Part shown: in pieces, positions 42,501 to 50,039 of the stretch
How positions within the stretch are numbered: the stretch's first letter is position 1
Layout of the letters: each line of letters starts with the position of its first letter
Origin: Acidimicrobiales bacterium
GTDB lineage: Bacteria > Actinomycetota > Acidimicrobiia > Acidimicrobiales > SHLQ01
DNA length: 60,986 nt
Direction: 5' to 3'
Assembly: GCA_020628865.1 (NCBI GenBank)
Contig: JAHDEJ010000014.1
Coordinates: 61,659-122,644 of the forward strand
The notes under the pieces: model-generated
Databases searched by the model: none
What the model was told of the DNA's origin: nothing
Seen by the model: only the letters and a program-made list of their open reading frames with translations
Program-made: the position numbers and the translations under genes

Positions 42501-44665
42501 ATCGTCGTCGAACCGAAGCGATCGGGTGCTGGGGTGAAGGTCAGCGTTCCTGTGGCGTCGACGGCGGGCTGAACGGAGAAGAGCGTGGAATCCAGAGCAC
42601 TTACGTCGAAGACCAGCGCTTGGGCTGCTTCATCGTTCGGTCCGGGTGAACGATCTGCGGCAAAATTGGGAAGGACGACCCCGGCGCTGTCTTCGTCGGC
42701 GATGACCCCGGACACCAGCGAGAACGTCGGGGGGTCGTTGACCGGTTCGACCGTGACGACGACGGAGGCAAGATCGCACTGCCCATCGATGTCGCAGACG
42801 CGATACGAGAAGCCGACAGCTCCGTTGAAGTCCGGCGCAGGAATCCACTCGATCGTTCCGTCGATCACGCGAGCGACACCTGACGGGGCGGGAGCAACAA
42901 GTGCCACCGTGTCGGGATCGAGGGCGACGTCGCCAGGCACGTCGTTGGTGGTCGGAGCGAAGCGGGCGACCGAGTCTTCGTCGATGGTGATCGCATCGTC
43001 GACTGCCGTCGGACCGACCGGGTCCCGAACGACCGTGATTGTGAGGATCTCTTCGGTGACGACACCGGACTGATCGGCAGCCGCGTACGTGATGGCCACC
43101 GTGTCGCTGGAGTCCGCAGCCGTGAATTCGATTCGGTTGTCGACGATACGGACGGATCCCGAGGAGGGCTGACTCACCGATATCAGCTCGAGGGGTTCGC
43201 CGTCCGGGTCGAGGTCGTTGGAGAGCACGTCCACGGCGATCGTCTCACCGGCGGCGACCCGGACAGCGTCGCCCACGCCGGTCGGAGCGTCGTTCACCGC
43301 TTCGAAATCGATCACGACGGTTCCGCCATCACAACGGGTGTCGAGACACGCCTGATACGGCACGGTGAGCTCGCCGTTCCAGTTCGGGTCGGGCTGTACG
43401 GTGAGCACGCCCTCGGGATCGACTTCGATCGTCGCTCCGGCCACACCGCCGGGTAGCACGAACGTCACGCCCTGGTCAGCCACAGCGGATCGCAGGTCGA
43501 AAAGGAACACCTCGTCCTCGATGCCGGCGAGCGAGATGTCGGGGGCATCGATGTCGACGAGGGCGACTGCGGCTGGTGGTTCCTCGGGCGGCGGTGTCGG
43601 GTCGACGAGGCCGGACACCGCGGTGACCGCAATGGTGGCAGCGGCGGAAGCGCCCGTTGCCGCCGCCGAACCGGCACCTGCGGTGGCCGCCGTGGGCAGC
43701 GGCAATTGCGCCAAGCCAGCGAGCGGACCGGCGACGAGACGCAGGTGACCGAGCGCAATGTTGAGAAAGGCGCGGACGACTTCGGGATCGAACTGGGTGC
43801 CCGAGTTCTTCGCCAACTCCTCGCGTGCGGCCTCGGCCGACATGGGCTTCTTGTAGGAGCGGGTCGACGTCATCACGTCGTAGGCGTCCGCCACGGCCAC
43901 GATTCGGCCGGCGAGCGTGATCTCCTCGCCGGCGAGCCCAAGCGGATAGCCCGTGCCGTCGAACTTCTCGTGGTGCTGCGTCGCCGACTCGGCGAAGTCG
44001 CCGAGGAAGTCGCGCAACGGCTCGATCAGCTCACCGCCGTGGCGCGGGTGTTGCTTGAGTACCTCCCACTCCTCATCGTCTGGACGACCGGGCTTGTTCA
44101 GGATCTCGGTGGGCACATGGAGCTTGCCCACGTCGTGGATGAGGCCGGACCAGTTGAGCAGCTCGACCTCGTGATCGTCGAGCCCCATCTCTTCGCCGAT
44201 CATCACGGAGTACGCCCGGACACGTTCGGTGTGCCCCCGGGTCAGGCGGTCGTGGGCGTTCAGCGCGGCCGCGATGCCGATCAGCTGTTCCGCGGCCTCC
44301 TGCGGTGTCGACGCTTCGAGCTCTCCGGCGGCCATCTTTCGCTTGAGCTGCTTGACCGTGCCGACGCGGAGAGCCGTGCTGAATCGGGATGGGGCGCTGT
44401 CCGGGAAGACCAGCGAAATCTTGAAGAGCGCAGCGATCGGCAGCAGTCGCCGGAAGAGCCGGTCGACCATCGCCAGGAGCAGCGTTGCGAACACCGAGAT
44501 GGCGATCCACCACCCGATGGCCTGCATCAGATCATCGGGCCGGGGGAAGCCTCGAGAAACGATCGTGACCAGAACGATGGTGATCAGAATCGGCGCGACG
44601 ACGATGCCGATCCGCAGCGCCCGGGCAATGCCCGGACGACTGTGCCACGCACGCGTTTCTTCCAT
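38492..44665 (-). CDS. giant HD-GYP / Ig-cadherin repeat / beta-propeller membrane protein
   Basis: About 2057 aa. Two N-terminal membrane segments (about 14-37, 47-74) precede a cytoplasmic HD-GYP domain (about 130-304) with H-D in LIHDVGK at 177-178 and HHEKFDGTGYP ending near 241, all key residues of a c-di-GMP phosphodiesterase. A Gly/Ala-rich hydrophobic stretch (about 325-354) then leads through P-T-P-P-P-E-E-P-P to an outside region: Ig/cadherin-like repeats, a Ca-binding-like D-x-D-G-D-G-I-G-D segment, and seven VCBS-type repeats that should form a propeller. ATG 44665 is used; TTG 44683 is a longer option. It may sense c-di-GMP inside while presenting an adhesin outside. Confidence 0.88.
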   Translation of the reverse strand: MEETRAWHSRPGIARALRIGIVVAPILITIVLVTIVSRGFPRPDDLMQAIGWWIAISVFATLLLAMVDRLFRRLLPIAALFKISLVFPDSAPSRFSTALRVGTVKQLKRKMAAGELEASTPQEAAEQLIGIAAALNAHDRLTRGHTERVRAYSVMIGEEMGLDDHEVELLNWSGLIHDVGKLHVPTEILNKPGRPDDEEWEVLKQHPRHGGELIEPLRDFLGDFAESATQHHEKFDGTGYPLGLAGEEITLAGRIVAVADAYDVMTSTRSYKKPMSAEAAREELAKNSGTQFDPEVVRAFLNIALGHLRLVAGPLAGLAQLPLPTAATAGAGSAAATGASAAATIAVTAVSGLVDPTPPPEEPPAAVALVDIDAPDISLAGIEDEVFLFDLRSAVADQGVTFVLPGGVAGATIEVDPEGVLTVQPDPNWNGELTVPYQACLDTRCDGGTVVIDFEAVNDAPTGVGDAVRVAAGETIAVDVLSNDLDPDGEPLELISVSQPSSGSVRIVDNRIEFTAADSSDTVAITYAAADQSGVVTEEILTITVVRDPVGPTAVDDAITIDEDSVARFAPTTNDVPGDVALDPDTVALVAPAPSGVARVIDGTIEWIPAPDFNGAVGFSYRVCDIDGQCDLASVVVTVEPVNDPPTFSLVSGVIADEDSAGVVLPNFAADRSPGPNDEAAQALVFDVSALDSTLFSVQPAVDATGTLTFTPAPDRFGSTTISVTASDGGGVERGGQDSRTGTATITIRSVNDLPTASLGVNISLQEDRGTQTRDSWITDVVAGPANESDQTVSFTVATDRPRLFSAAPAISDGGALTFTPAADAVGVATVSVTATDSAGGSMFLGARTIELIEVNDAPTFSLDGDVVVDEDAGAQSISGFAADVLAGPPSERAQAIRFDVTDDNPALFSSAPAIDDTGTLTFTPAPNAFGNATVTVTLVDDGGTEIGGIDRTTMSFVLTVASVNGIPVAAPDNGALFNTLEDTAFTTGDVLANDLDEEGALDPAGLVLVQSAQHGTLTTNGDGTFDYVPDLHFNGTDGFEYRVTDADGASTETVAVTIEVAPVNDTPVANDDNGAGFGTTEDTSFTTASVLDNDSDVEDTLAGVDVTVIDAVASGTLTNNGDGTFDYVPPADFAGTTTFTYQVVDGDGAPSATVTVTIDVAGENDPPVALADFGAAWTTTEEMPFTTPDVTTNDTDIDGTVDPTTVVVVADAVGGVLTNNGDGTFYYEPNLDFAGADAFTYTVDDDGGLTSNTVTVNLVVTGENDAPVALNDGTDGSIRTNEDTPFTTPNVLANDYDVDDVVDPTSLGVSVGAANGSLVYNGDGTFNYTPDPDFVGQEDIQYTIQDPAGARSERAILRIFVDAQNDRPVANPDSGVGFTTSEGQLLTTIDVTDNDTDIDSPIVPSSAVNTTTPNNGSLTNNGDGTFDYQPDAFFNGTDGFSYTITDADGATSDPVAVTITITAVNDKPVANDDSGIGFEGVEGATLTTGDVTANDTDPEDTTVDSTTVVVVDDPTSGTLTNNGDGTFDYEPDPDSNGADSFTYRVADSGGLLSDPATVTLSIAPVNDAPSFTRGPNLTMIEGIGAIAIPNWATDIQAGPANESVQTVTFTVNTPNPEFFDVQPAVNSAGRLSMTVADGVSGETTLTISAVDDGGTGNGGVDTSAAVVVDILISPEDFDGVDQAVDNAPGLFNPRQIDTDGDGIGDVADLSPTAPGSTGVFTYSTIESSEDLKGTDGVAADFDGDGRLDLAISTEDNGTFVWLNTGAGLAFGDPDHYDSDDQVQGIASADLNGDGHLDFVTAQVGGGNETWINAGDGTFSLDQTLGAFDSYDVALGDLDGDGHIDVVSANYQDHNAIRLNDGAGNFTLTQVFGADSAKSRAVAIDDIDGDFDLDIVIGNEGQANTVWINDGTGTFTSSGQALGSAKTWDIVLVDFNRDGVADLAAAADNDPDTLWMNSGNGTFVDTGQSLGNGHTRSLTTGDVDGDGDIDIVYGDHSAANSVWLNDGSENFTDSGQSVSVAGDTEAVVLADFTGDGALDIVSTRNGNKTRFYIGGIN
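39960..41770 (-). repeat. six 300-bp Ig/cadherin-like modules
   Basis: A conserved T-N-N-G-D-G-T-F-D-Y motif recurs at about 40089, 40389, 40689, 40991, 41291 and 41591, that is every 300 (once 302) nt. Each module is about 100 residues and ends in N-D-x-P-V-A. This is the tandem-95 type of bacterial Ig-like repeat. Confidence 0.85.
41770..42760 (-). repeat. second class of cadherin-like modules
   Basis: Three modules with a different consensus (L-F-S-x-x-P-A-I-x-D-x-G-x-L-T-F-T-P-A) are centred near 41900, 42220 and 42560; a fourth copy, FFDVQPAVNSAGRLSMT, lies apart near 39800. They belong to the same fold group but are clearly a separate lineage within the protein. Confidence 0.7.
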
Positions 44666-44901
44666 CCGTGAGAACGTCGGCAAACAATGGGATTTTCTGT
44701 GTGGGTCGGTCGGCCCTGCCGAACGTCCACGCGGTCATCTTTCGCGACGGGTGACCGCTGGTCCGAACGGCCCGATTTGTCATGCCATTCGACCCATTTC
44801 GAACCCGGCGGACGCACGCTTCGCAGATGGAGAAGACCTCGTCGGCTCAGAAATCACGACGCACGAGGACTAGCGTTCGGACGTCGACAGTCCGGAGAGG
44901 A
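44666..44901. promoter_or_regulatory. divergent promoter region
   Basis: 236-bp space between the HD-GYP giant gene (minus) and the LLM oxidoreductase (plus). It should hold both promoters. I see no convincing operator; only a weak hairpin C-G-G-A-C / G-T-C-C-G near 44880-44896 just before the LLM ribosome site. Confidence 0.5.
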
Positions 44902-45888
44902 ATGAACGTGGCCTTTGTGCTCATGCGATTGAACTTCGTACACCCGGATCCGACCGACGCAGCACACATGAGCGACCGTTATCGGGCCGGTGTCGAGCTG
45001 GCCGAATACGGCGATGCTCGGGGACTCGCCATGGTCACGACCGAGGAGCACCAGGCGACACCGATGGGCTGGAGCCCCACCCCGCTGCTGACCGCATCGG
45101 CGATCCTGAACCGAACGCAGAACCTGTCCGTCGCAATCAGTGCGCTGCTCGTGCCGTTGCATGATCCGGTGCGGTTGGCGCAACAGATCGCGGTGATCGA
45201 CCTCATGTCGCGCGGCCGCTTGTCGGTGTGCACCGGCCTCGGATACCGCCCGGCGGAGTACGCCGTGCTCGGTAAGGACTGGACGAGGCGCGGCCGCCTG
45301 CTCGACGAATCGCTCGACATCATGCTCGCGATCTGGCGCGGCGAGGAAGTCGAGGTCAACGGTGAGCAGATCAGCGTTGGCCCACTGCCGTGGAGCCGAC
45401 CCCACCCTCCGCTGCTGATCGGCGGCTCATCGCCGGCGGCCGCCCGCCGGGCCGCCCGCCTCGGGTTGCCGTTGCAGCTTCCCGGCCCCAACCCGGAGAT
45501 CCAGGAGCTGTACGAAGCGTTGAGTCGAGAGCATGGGCATCACCCCTTCTGCATCGCCCCCACCGACGTTGCCATGGTGCAGGTCGTCGAGGACCCGGAT
45601 CGGGCATGGGCGGAGCTCGGGCAGCACTTCCTCTTCGAAGCATCGACCTATCACTCGTGGCAGCCTCCGGGCCAGGACTCGGCCGTCCACAGCAGCGCGG
45701 CCACGATCGACGAGCTCCGGGCAGAAGGCATCTACCAGTTTCTGACGCCGGACGAAGCCGTCGAGCGGGTCCGCTCCCACGGCATGCTCGCACTGCACCC
45801 GCTGTGCGGTGGGATGCCGATCGATGCGGCCTGGGCGTCCATGGAACTGGTGTGCGACCGGGTGATCCCCGCGGCGACGGCGGACTGA
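44902..45888 (+). CDS. LLM class flavin-dependent oxidoreductase
   Basis: 328-aa luciferase-like monooxygenase fold. MNVAFVLMRLNFVHPDP opens the barrel, ISALLVPLHDPVRLAQQ and DLMSRGRLSVCTGLGY are family motifs, and RPHPPLLIGGSSPAAARRAARLG is the flavin-phosphate region. I start at ATG 44902, with GGAGAGG just upstream; longer frames lack a site. Whether it uses FMN or F420 cannot be decided. It is followed one base later by a methyltransferase gene. Confidence 0.88.
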   Translation: MNVAFVLMRLNFVHPDPTDAAHMSDRYRAGVELAEYGDARGLAMVTTEEHQATPMGWSPTPLLTASAILNRTQNLSVAISALLVPLHDPVRLAQQIAVIDLMSRGRLSVCTGLGYRPAEYAVLGKDWTRRGRLLDESLDIMLAIWRGEEVEVNGEQISVGPLPWSRPHPPLLIGGSSPAAARRAARLGLPLQLPGPNPEIQELYEALSREHGHHPFCIAPTDVAMVQVVEDPDRAWAELGQHFLFEASTYHSWQPPGQDSAVHSSAATIDELRAEGIYQFLTPDEAVERVRSHGMLALHPLCGGMPIDAAWASMELVCDRVIPAATAD

Positions 45889-45889
45889 C

Positions 45890-46516
45890 ATGAGCGAACA
45901 CGACGAACTGTCGACCGTGAGTGCGTTCGGCCCCGACGACCGGGCCGAGGACGTCTACGACCGCTGGGCCGGCTCCTACGACCACGACCTGGTGCACAAC
46001 TACGGATACAACTCCCCGGAGCTCGTCGCCGGCGCCCTGGCCGAAATGACCGAGGATGCGAGTGCGGCAATCGTCGACCATGCCTGCGGCACCGGGTTGA
46101 GCGGGGTTGCACTTCGGGCGGCCGGGTTCTCCACGATCGACGGTGTCGACGTCTCGGCCGGAATGCTCGAAGGGGCTGCGGCCAAGGGCGTCTACCGCCA
46201 TCTGGTGCAGGCCGACCTCACGTCGGCCGACGTGACGCTCCCCGAAGCGCCCTACGCCGCGATGACGTTGGTCGGTGCGCTTGCCCCGGGCCATCTCGAG
46301 CCCGAGGATCTGCCCGCGCTGATGCAGTCGGTCTCTCTTGGTGCGCCGGTGGTCGTCTCTTTCAATGCCGCCTACGACGTCGACAACGACTATCTGGGTC
46401 GGGTGCAAACGCTCGAACGCGACGGCCATTGGACGGTCGAACGTCGAGAGCGCACGAACTACATGGACGCGCTCGAGCGACCCGGCTGGCTCATCGCCGC
46501 TCGCCGCCGACGGTAG
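45890..46516 (+). CDS. class I SAM-dependent methyltransferase
   Basis: 208-aa soluble methyltransferase. DHACGTGLSGVAL is motif I (residues about 63-75) and GVDVSAGMLEGAA is motif II with the acidic ribose-binding residue. The N-terminal VYDRWAGSYDHDL matches the Williams-Beuren-type group. It begins one base after the LLM stop and so is in the same operon. Substrate unknown. Confidence 0.87.
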   Translation: MSEHDELSTVSAFGPDDRAEDVYDRWAGSYDHDLVHNYGYNSPELVAGALAEMTEDASAAIVDHACGTGLSGVALRAAGFSTIDGVDVSAGMLEGAAAKGVYRHLVQADLTSADVTLPEAPYAAMTLVGALAPGHLEPEDLPALMQSVSLGAPVVVSFNAAYDVDNDYLGRVQTLERDGHWTVERRERTNYMDALERPGWLIAARRRR

Positions 46517-46576
46517 GTGGTGTTGTCCACGCCGAATATTCGGGAACCGGACGGCTCGCCGCGCCGTAGAAGAAGC

Positions 46577-47155
46577 ATGAGACTTCGCATCGCATCCCCG
46601 CTGTTCGCCGTGTTGACCGTGATTGCCGCGGCATGCGGCTCCGACGCCACCGTGGTCGACACGGGTACGGGTGGAGGCTCGAGCAGCCCAACGACCGAGG
46701 CCCCGGCAACGGCGACGCTTCCGGGCGGTCCGGCGATCGTGTCGGCGTCGGATCTCACGGTGGATCATGGCTGCGGACATGGGTTCGCAAAGGGCTCGGA
46801 AGACCAGACGATCAGCCTCGTCGTTTTCCACACGGGCGAGTGGACCGAGGCGGGCCCGTCGTTGGACGAGCCGGTCGAACTCGGACCGGGTTCGGAGTGG
46901 TCGGCGCGCATCTCGATTGGCGCCGACCTCTTCTCCAACTGGTGCGACGACGTCATCGAGGAGCACGAGCCGACACCACGGATCGACAGGAACTACACGA
47001 TCACGCAGGGCACGCTTGTCGGCGAGGTCGATGGCATGTTTGCGCTGGGCCGGCTCGACAATGTCGTCGCCATCCCCGACGACGGCGTCGGCGAGGTCAT
47101 CGAACTTCCCTCGATCCAGCTGACCAACGACGGCTGGGGGTTCTTCGCCGGCTGA
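46577..47155 (+). CDS. putative lipoprotein
   Basis: 192 aa. A signal peptide with lipobox VIAAACGS (lipid Cys near 20) leads to a Gly/Ser/Thr linker and a beta-rich domain of about 140 residues (ASDLTVDHGCGHGFAKGS onward) with several Cys. I do not recognise the domain. ATG 46577 is chosen because it begins the signal peptide; the frame opens 60 nt earlier. It lies 60 bp after the methyltransferase stop. Confidence 0.75.
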   Translation: MRLRIASPLFAVLTVIAAACGSDATVVDTGTGGGSSSPTTEAPATATLPGGPAIVSASDLTVDHGCGHGFAKGSEDQTISLVVFHTGEWTEAGPSLDEPVELGPGSEWSARISIGADLFSNWCDDVIEEHEPTPRIDRNYTITQGTLVGEVDGMFALGRLDNVVAIPDDGVGEVIELPSIQLTNDGWGFFAG

Positions 47156-47242
47156 GCCTGGATCCACCGATGTCCGGAATCGACCATTCGTTGTCCGCTC
47201 GCTACCTCGCCCCTCCCGTGGCCGAACCGTAGGTTCGACCAC

Positions 47243-48328
47243 ATGGCAGTTCTCGAAACCATTTCCCTCCGCCTCAAAGCCGGTGCCTCCGCCGACGATT
47301 TCACGTTGGCGAACGCCAAGGTCGAGCACGAGTACCTCCCCCAACAGCCGGGGTTCAACGTCGGCTCCCGCGTCACCTCCCTCGATGACGACGGCACGTG
47401 GCGAATCACACTCCGCTGGGACAGCGCTGCCGACGCGGAGGCGTCGATGGCGTCGTTCATGGACGCCCCCGCCACCCAGGACTATCTCTCGCTCATCGAC
47501 ATGAACGCCATGTCGATGGGCCGGGTCACCGACATCCCGTCGCCGTCCGCCCGCCGACTGGAGAACGCGAAGCGGTTGTACCTCGAAGGTATCCGTGACG
47601 GCGACGCCCGCCGGGCAGTCGAGGCCTACACCGGCGACCGCTACACCCAACACTCCACCGGCGTGCGAGATGGCGTCGAAGGATTCGTGGAGTTCTTCGA
47701 ACCCTTCATCGAACGCAACCAGGACCGAGACATCGAGATCGTCCGATCGATCGTCGACGGCCGTTTCGTGTTCCTGCAGGCGGCCCAATCCCTCAACAAC
47801 GGGGAGAGCAGGTGGGTGACCACGGACCTTTTCGACACCGACGGCAACGAGAAGATCATCGAGCACTGGGACGTCATCCACGAGCTCGGCGGCGAGAACC
47901 CCGGCGGCCACACCCAGGTGGATGGCGCAACAGAGATCACGGACCTCGACAAGACCGAGGAGAACAAGGAGGTCGTCCGGCGCCTCCTGATCGAGGCCTT
48001 CGCACTTGAGCCGACGGCGCCCTTCACCGACTTCATCTCCTCGGAGACGTACATCAACCACAACCCGGATGCCCCGGACGGTGTCGAGTCGCTGATCGAG
48101 ATGGATCGCAACGCACGCGAGAGCGGCCAGACTCTTTACTACAAGCAGGTGCACCAGATCGTCGGCCAGGGAAACTTCGTCGCTGCACTCGCCCACCAGG
48201 TCTGGAACAACATCGACTATGCGGCCTTCGACATCTTCCGCCTCGAGGACGGACTGATCGTCGAGCACTGGGACAACGTCGAGGTCCTCCCCGACGAGGC
48301 CGATTTGGTCAATTCCGGAAAGTTCTGA
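47243..48328 (+). CDS. ABM-like plus double SnoaL-like domain protein
   Basis: 361-aa soluble protein. Residues 1-95 resemble a ferredoxin-like/antibiotic-monooxygenase fold (ISLRLKAGASADDFTLAN). Two SnoaL-like alpha+beta barrels follow (about 105-220 and 240-355), both with the E-H-W-D marker (KIIEHWDVI, LIVEHWDNV). Such proteins are often hydrolases, isomerases or ligand carriers; the function is not known. It may be the last gene of the small plus-strand group, with a hairpin after it. Confidence 0.8.
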   Translation: MAVLETISLRLKAGASADDFTLANAKVEHEYLPQQPGFNVGSRVTSLDDDGTWRITLRWDSAADAEASMASFMDAPATQDYLSLIDMNAMSMGRVTDIPSPSARRLENAKRLYLEGIRDGDARRAVEAYTGDRYTQHSTGVRDGVEGFVEFFEPFIERNQDRDIEIVRSIVDGRFVFLQAAQSLNNGESRWVTTDLFDTDGNEKIIEHWDVIHELGGENPGGHTQVDGATEITDLDKTEENKEVVRRLLIEAFALEPTAPFTDFISSETYINHNPDAPDGVESLIEMDRNARESGQTLYYKQVHQIVGQGNFVAALAHQVWNNIDYAAFDIFRLEDGLIVEHWDNVEVLPDEADLVNSGKF

Positions 48329-48348
48329 GCTGTACGACCCAGTTCGAC

Positions 48349-48367
48349 GCCCTCGCAGGGCACTTTT
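48349..48367 (+). terminator. short hairpin with T-run
   Basis: GCCCT-CGC-AGGGC followed after two bases by TTTT, 21 bp past the SnoaL-like stop. It fits a weak intrinsic terminator separating that gene from the GGDEF operon. Confidence 0.6.
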
Positions 48368-48428
48368 GACCGGTTACGTCATGAAACCGTCACTCAATCG
48401 AATCTGACCGGACGTCGATCCCTCAACG

Positions 48429-50039
48429 GTGACAGCGAGGGCTCAGACACCCCAGGACGGGACCACCGGCGGCAGCGTCGCCGTCGGTGTCGCCGCCTTT
48501 GGCGCAGCCCGGCTTTTGCGCGGGCTGCTTGCGATCGCGGCCGTGCCCGTTGTGGCCGTCGACCGCGGCGACCTGGTCTCGGCCAACCTCATCGTGCTGC
48601 TTGCGATCGTCAGCCTGCTGAGCGTCGCACTTGGGGTGGTGAGTCCGGACACGCAGCGTCGCGAACTCGCCGTGGCCCAGTTGGTGCTCGACATCGTCCT
48701 CGCGCTGGCCGTCTCCTCCCTCGCCGACGCTCAGGCCATGCCGCTCGTCTGGTTGGCACTCCTCGTGCCGGCGATGACGGCGGGAGAGCACTTCGGGATT
48801 GGAACGGCGGTTGCGACGTGGACTGCGGTCAGCTTCGGCTTCGCCGGCCTGAGCTTCGGCTTCGGGCCCAACGACTACTCGAACTCTGACGTTCTTCGAC
48901 TGGTCCTCCAGCAGGTGGTGGCGTCCGTCGCCATCGTCGGTTCTGTGGTCTACGTTGCGCGCCGTAACTGGACCGCCTTCCAACAGGTTGCCGCCGATCG
49001 TCAGGTGGCGACCGAGCGGCTGCAGCATCTTCTTGCGATCGGCGACACCGCAATGCGCTTGGCCGAGGCCGACGAATCGGAAACCGTGTCACGGGAGACG
49101 GTCTCGGCGGCGCTGCAGAACGGCTTCGCTCGCGCCGAGCTCTGGAAGCGGGACACCGACGAGTGGAAGCTCCTGGGCTCTGGAGGCGGCCTGCCCATCA
49201 GCGACGACCTCGTCCGTCGTCTGCTCGACCGTCCACAAGTCCCGCGGCTGGCACAGCGAGAGACCGTCGATTCGCTCGATGGCGTTCAGTCCCGGTCGCT
49301 CTTCGCCGCCGGCTACACGAGTGTCGTGGTCCTGTCGGTGGTACCGCCCGGCACGGACGAGCTCCGGCTGATCGGATACGGCCAGGTGGAAGATCGGGGG
49401 CAGCAGCAGCTCGATTCGCTCGAGCTGATCGGCGGGCACGTCGCCACTGCGTGGAAGAAGTCCGAACGGATCAAAGAGCTTGATGACTGGTCCAGACGCC
49501 TTGCGCACGAAGCGACACACGATCAGCTCACCGGCCTGCCGAACCGGGCCGGCTTGTTCGAGTGCTTTCAGCGCACTCCGGCGACCAGCAACCACATGAT
49601 CCTCTTCTTCGACCTGAACGGATTCAAAGAGATCAACGACGCGTACGGACACGACGCCGGTGACGCGCTCCTGCGCGGAATCGCCGAACGCCTGCAGGAA
49701 GCGCTTGCTCCGGCCGGACACTACGTCGCTCGTCTTGGCGGCGATGAGTTCGTGGTGTGCGCTTCACTCGACTCGGCCACACCGGAACATCTGTGCGAGA
49801 CGCTCATCATTGCGGTCGAACACCCCGTCGTCTTCGACAGTCAATTGCTCTCCGTGGGAACCAGCATTGGCGTTGCGCTCTCCTCGGAGGACTCCACGAA
49901 CCAGGAACTTCTTCGCCTGGCCGACAAGGCGATGTACCGGGCGAAGGCCCGGAAGGAAACAGGCTCGGCTTGGGCGCTCGCAACCGACAGCCCTGACCTC
50001 CACCCAACAGCTCGACGAGGAGGGCTGTTCGGTGTCTGA
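48429..50039 (+). CDS. membrane-bound diguanylate cyclase
   Basis: 536 aa. Five or six membrane segments fill residues about 15-180, then a GAF-like domain (about 190-345) and GGDEF domain (about 360-520). The active site is ARLGGDEF with GGDEF at 437-441, and DLNGFKEINDAYGHDAGDALL is the metal-binding part, so it should make c-di-GMP. Unlike the cyclase at 34020 it lacks the R-x-x-D I-site, so product inhibition is not expected. The start is GTG 48429. It overlaps the next gene by 8 nt. Confidence 0.88.
   Translation: MTARAQTPQDGTTGGSVAVGVAAFGAARLLRGLLAIAAVPVVAVDRGDLVSANLIVLLAIVSLLSVALGVVSPDTQRRELAVAQLVLDIVLALAVSSLADAQAMPLVWLALLVPAMTAGEHFGIGTAVATWTAVSFGFAGLSFGFGPNDYSNSDVLRLVLQQVVASVAIVGSVVYVARRNWTAFQQVAADRQVATERLQHLLAIGDTAMRLAEADESETVSRETVSAALQNGFARAELWKRDTDEWKLLGSGGGLPISDDLVRRLLDRPQVPRLAQRETVDSLDGVQSRSLFAAGYTSVVVLSVVPPGTDELRLIGYGQVEDRGQQQLDSLELIGGHVATAWKKSERIKELDDWSRRLAHEATHDQLTGLPNRAGLFECFQRTPATSNHMILFFDLNGFKEINDAYGHDAGDALLRGIAERLQEALAPAGHYVARLGGDEFVVCASLDSATPEHLCETLIIAVEHPVVFDSQLLSVGTSIGVALSSEDSTNQELLRLADKAMYRAKARKETGSAWALATDSPDLHPTARRGGLFGV

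Noticed and set aside
45371-48268. 965-codon open frame on the minus strand
   Set aside because: It lies opposite four convincing plus-strand genes (LLM, methyltransferase, lipoprotein, SnoaL-like) and its translation has no domain features. Such mirror frames are common in high-GC DNA.
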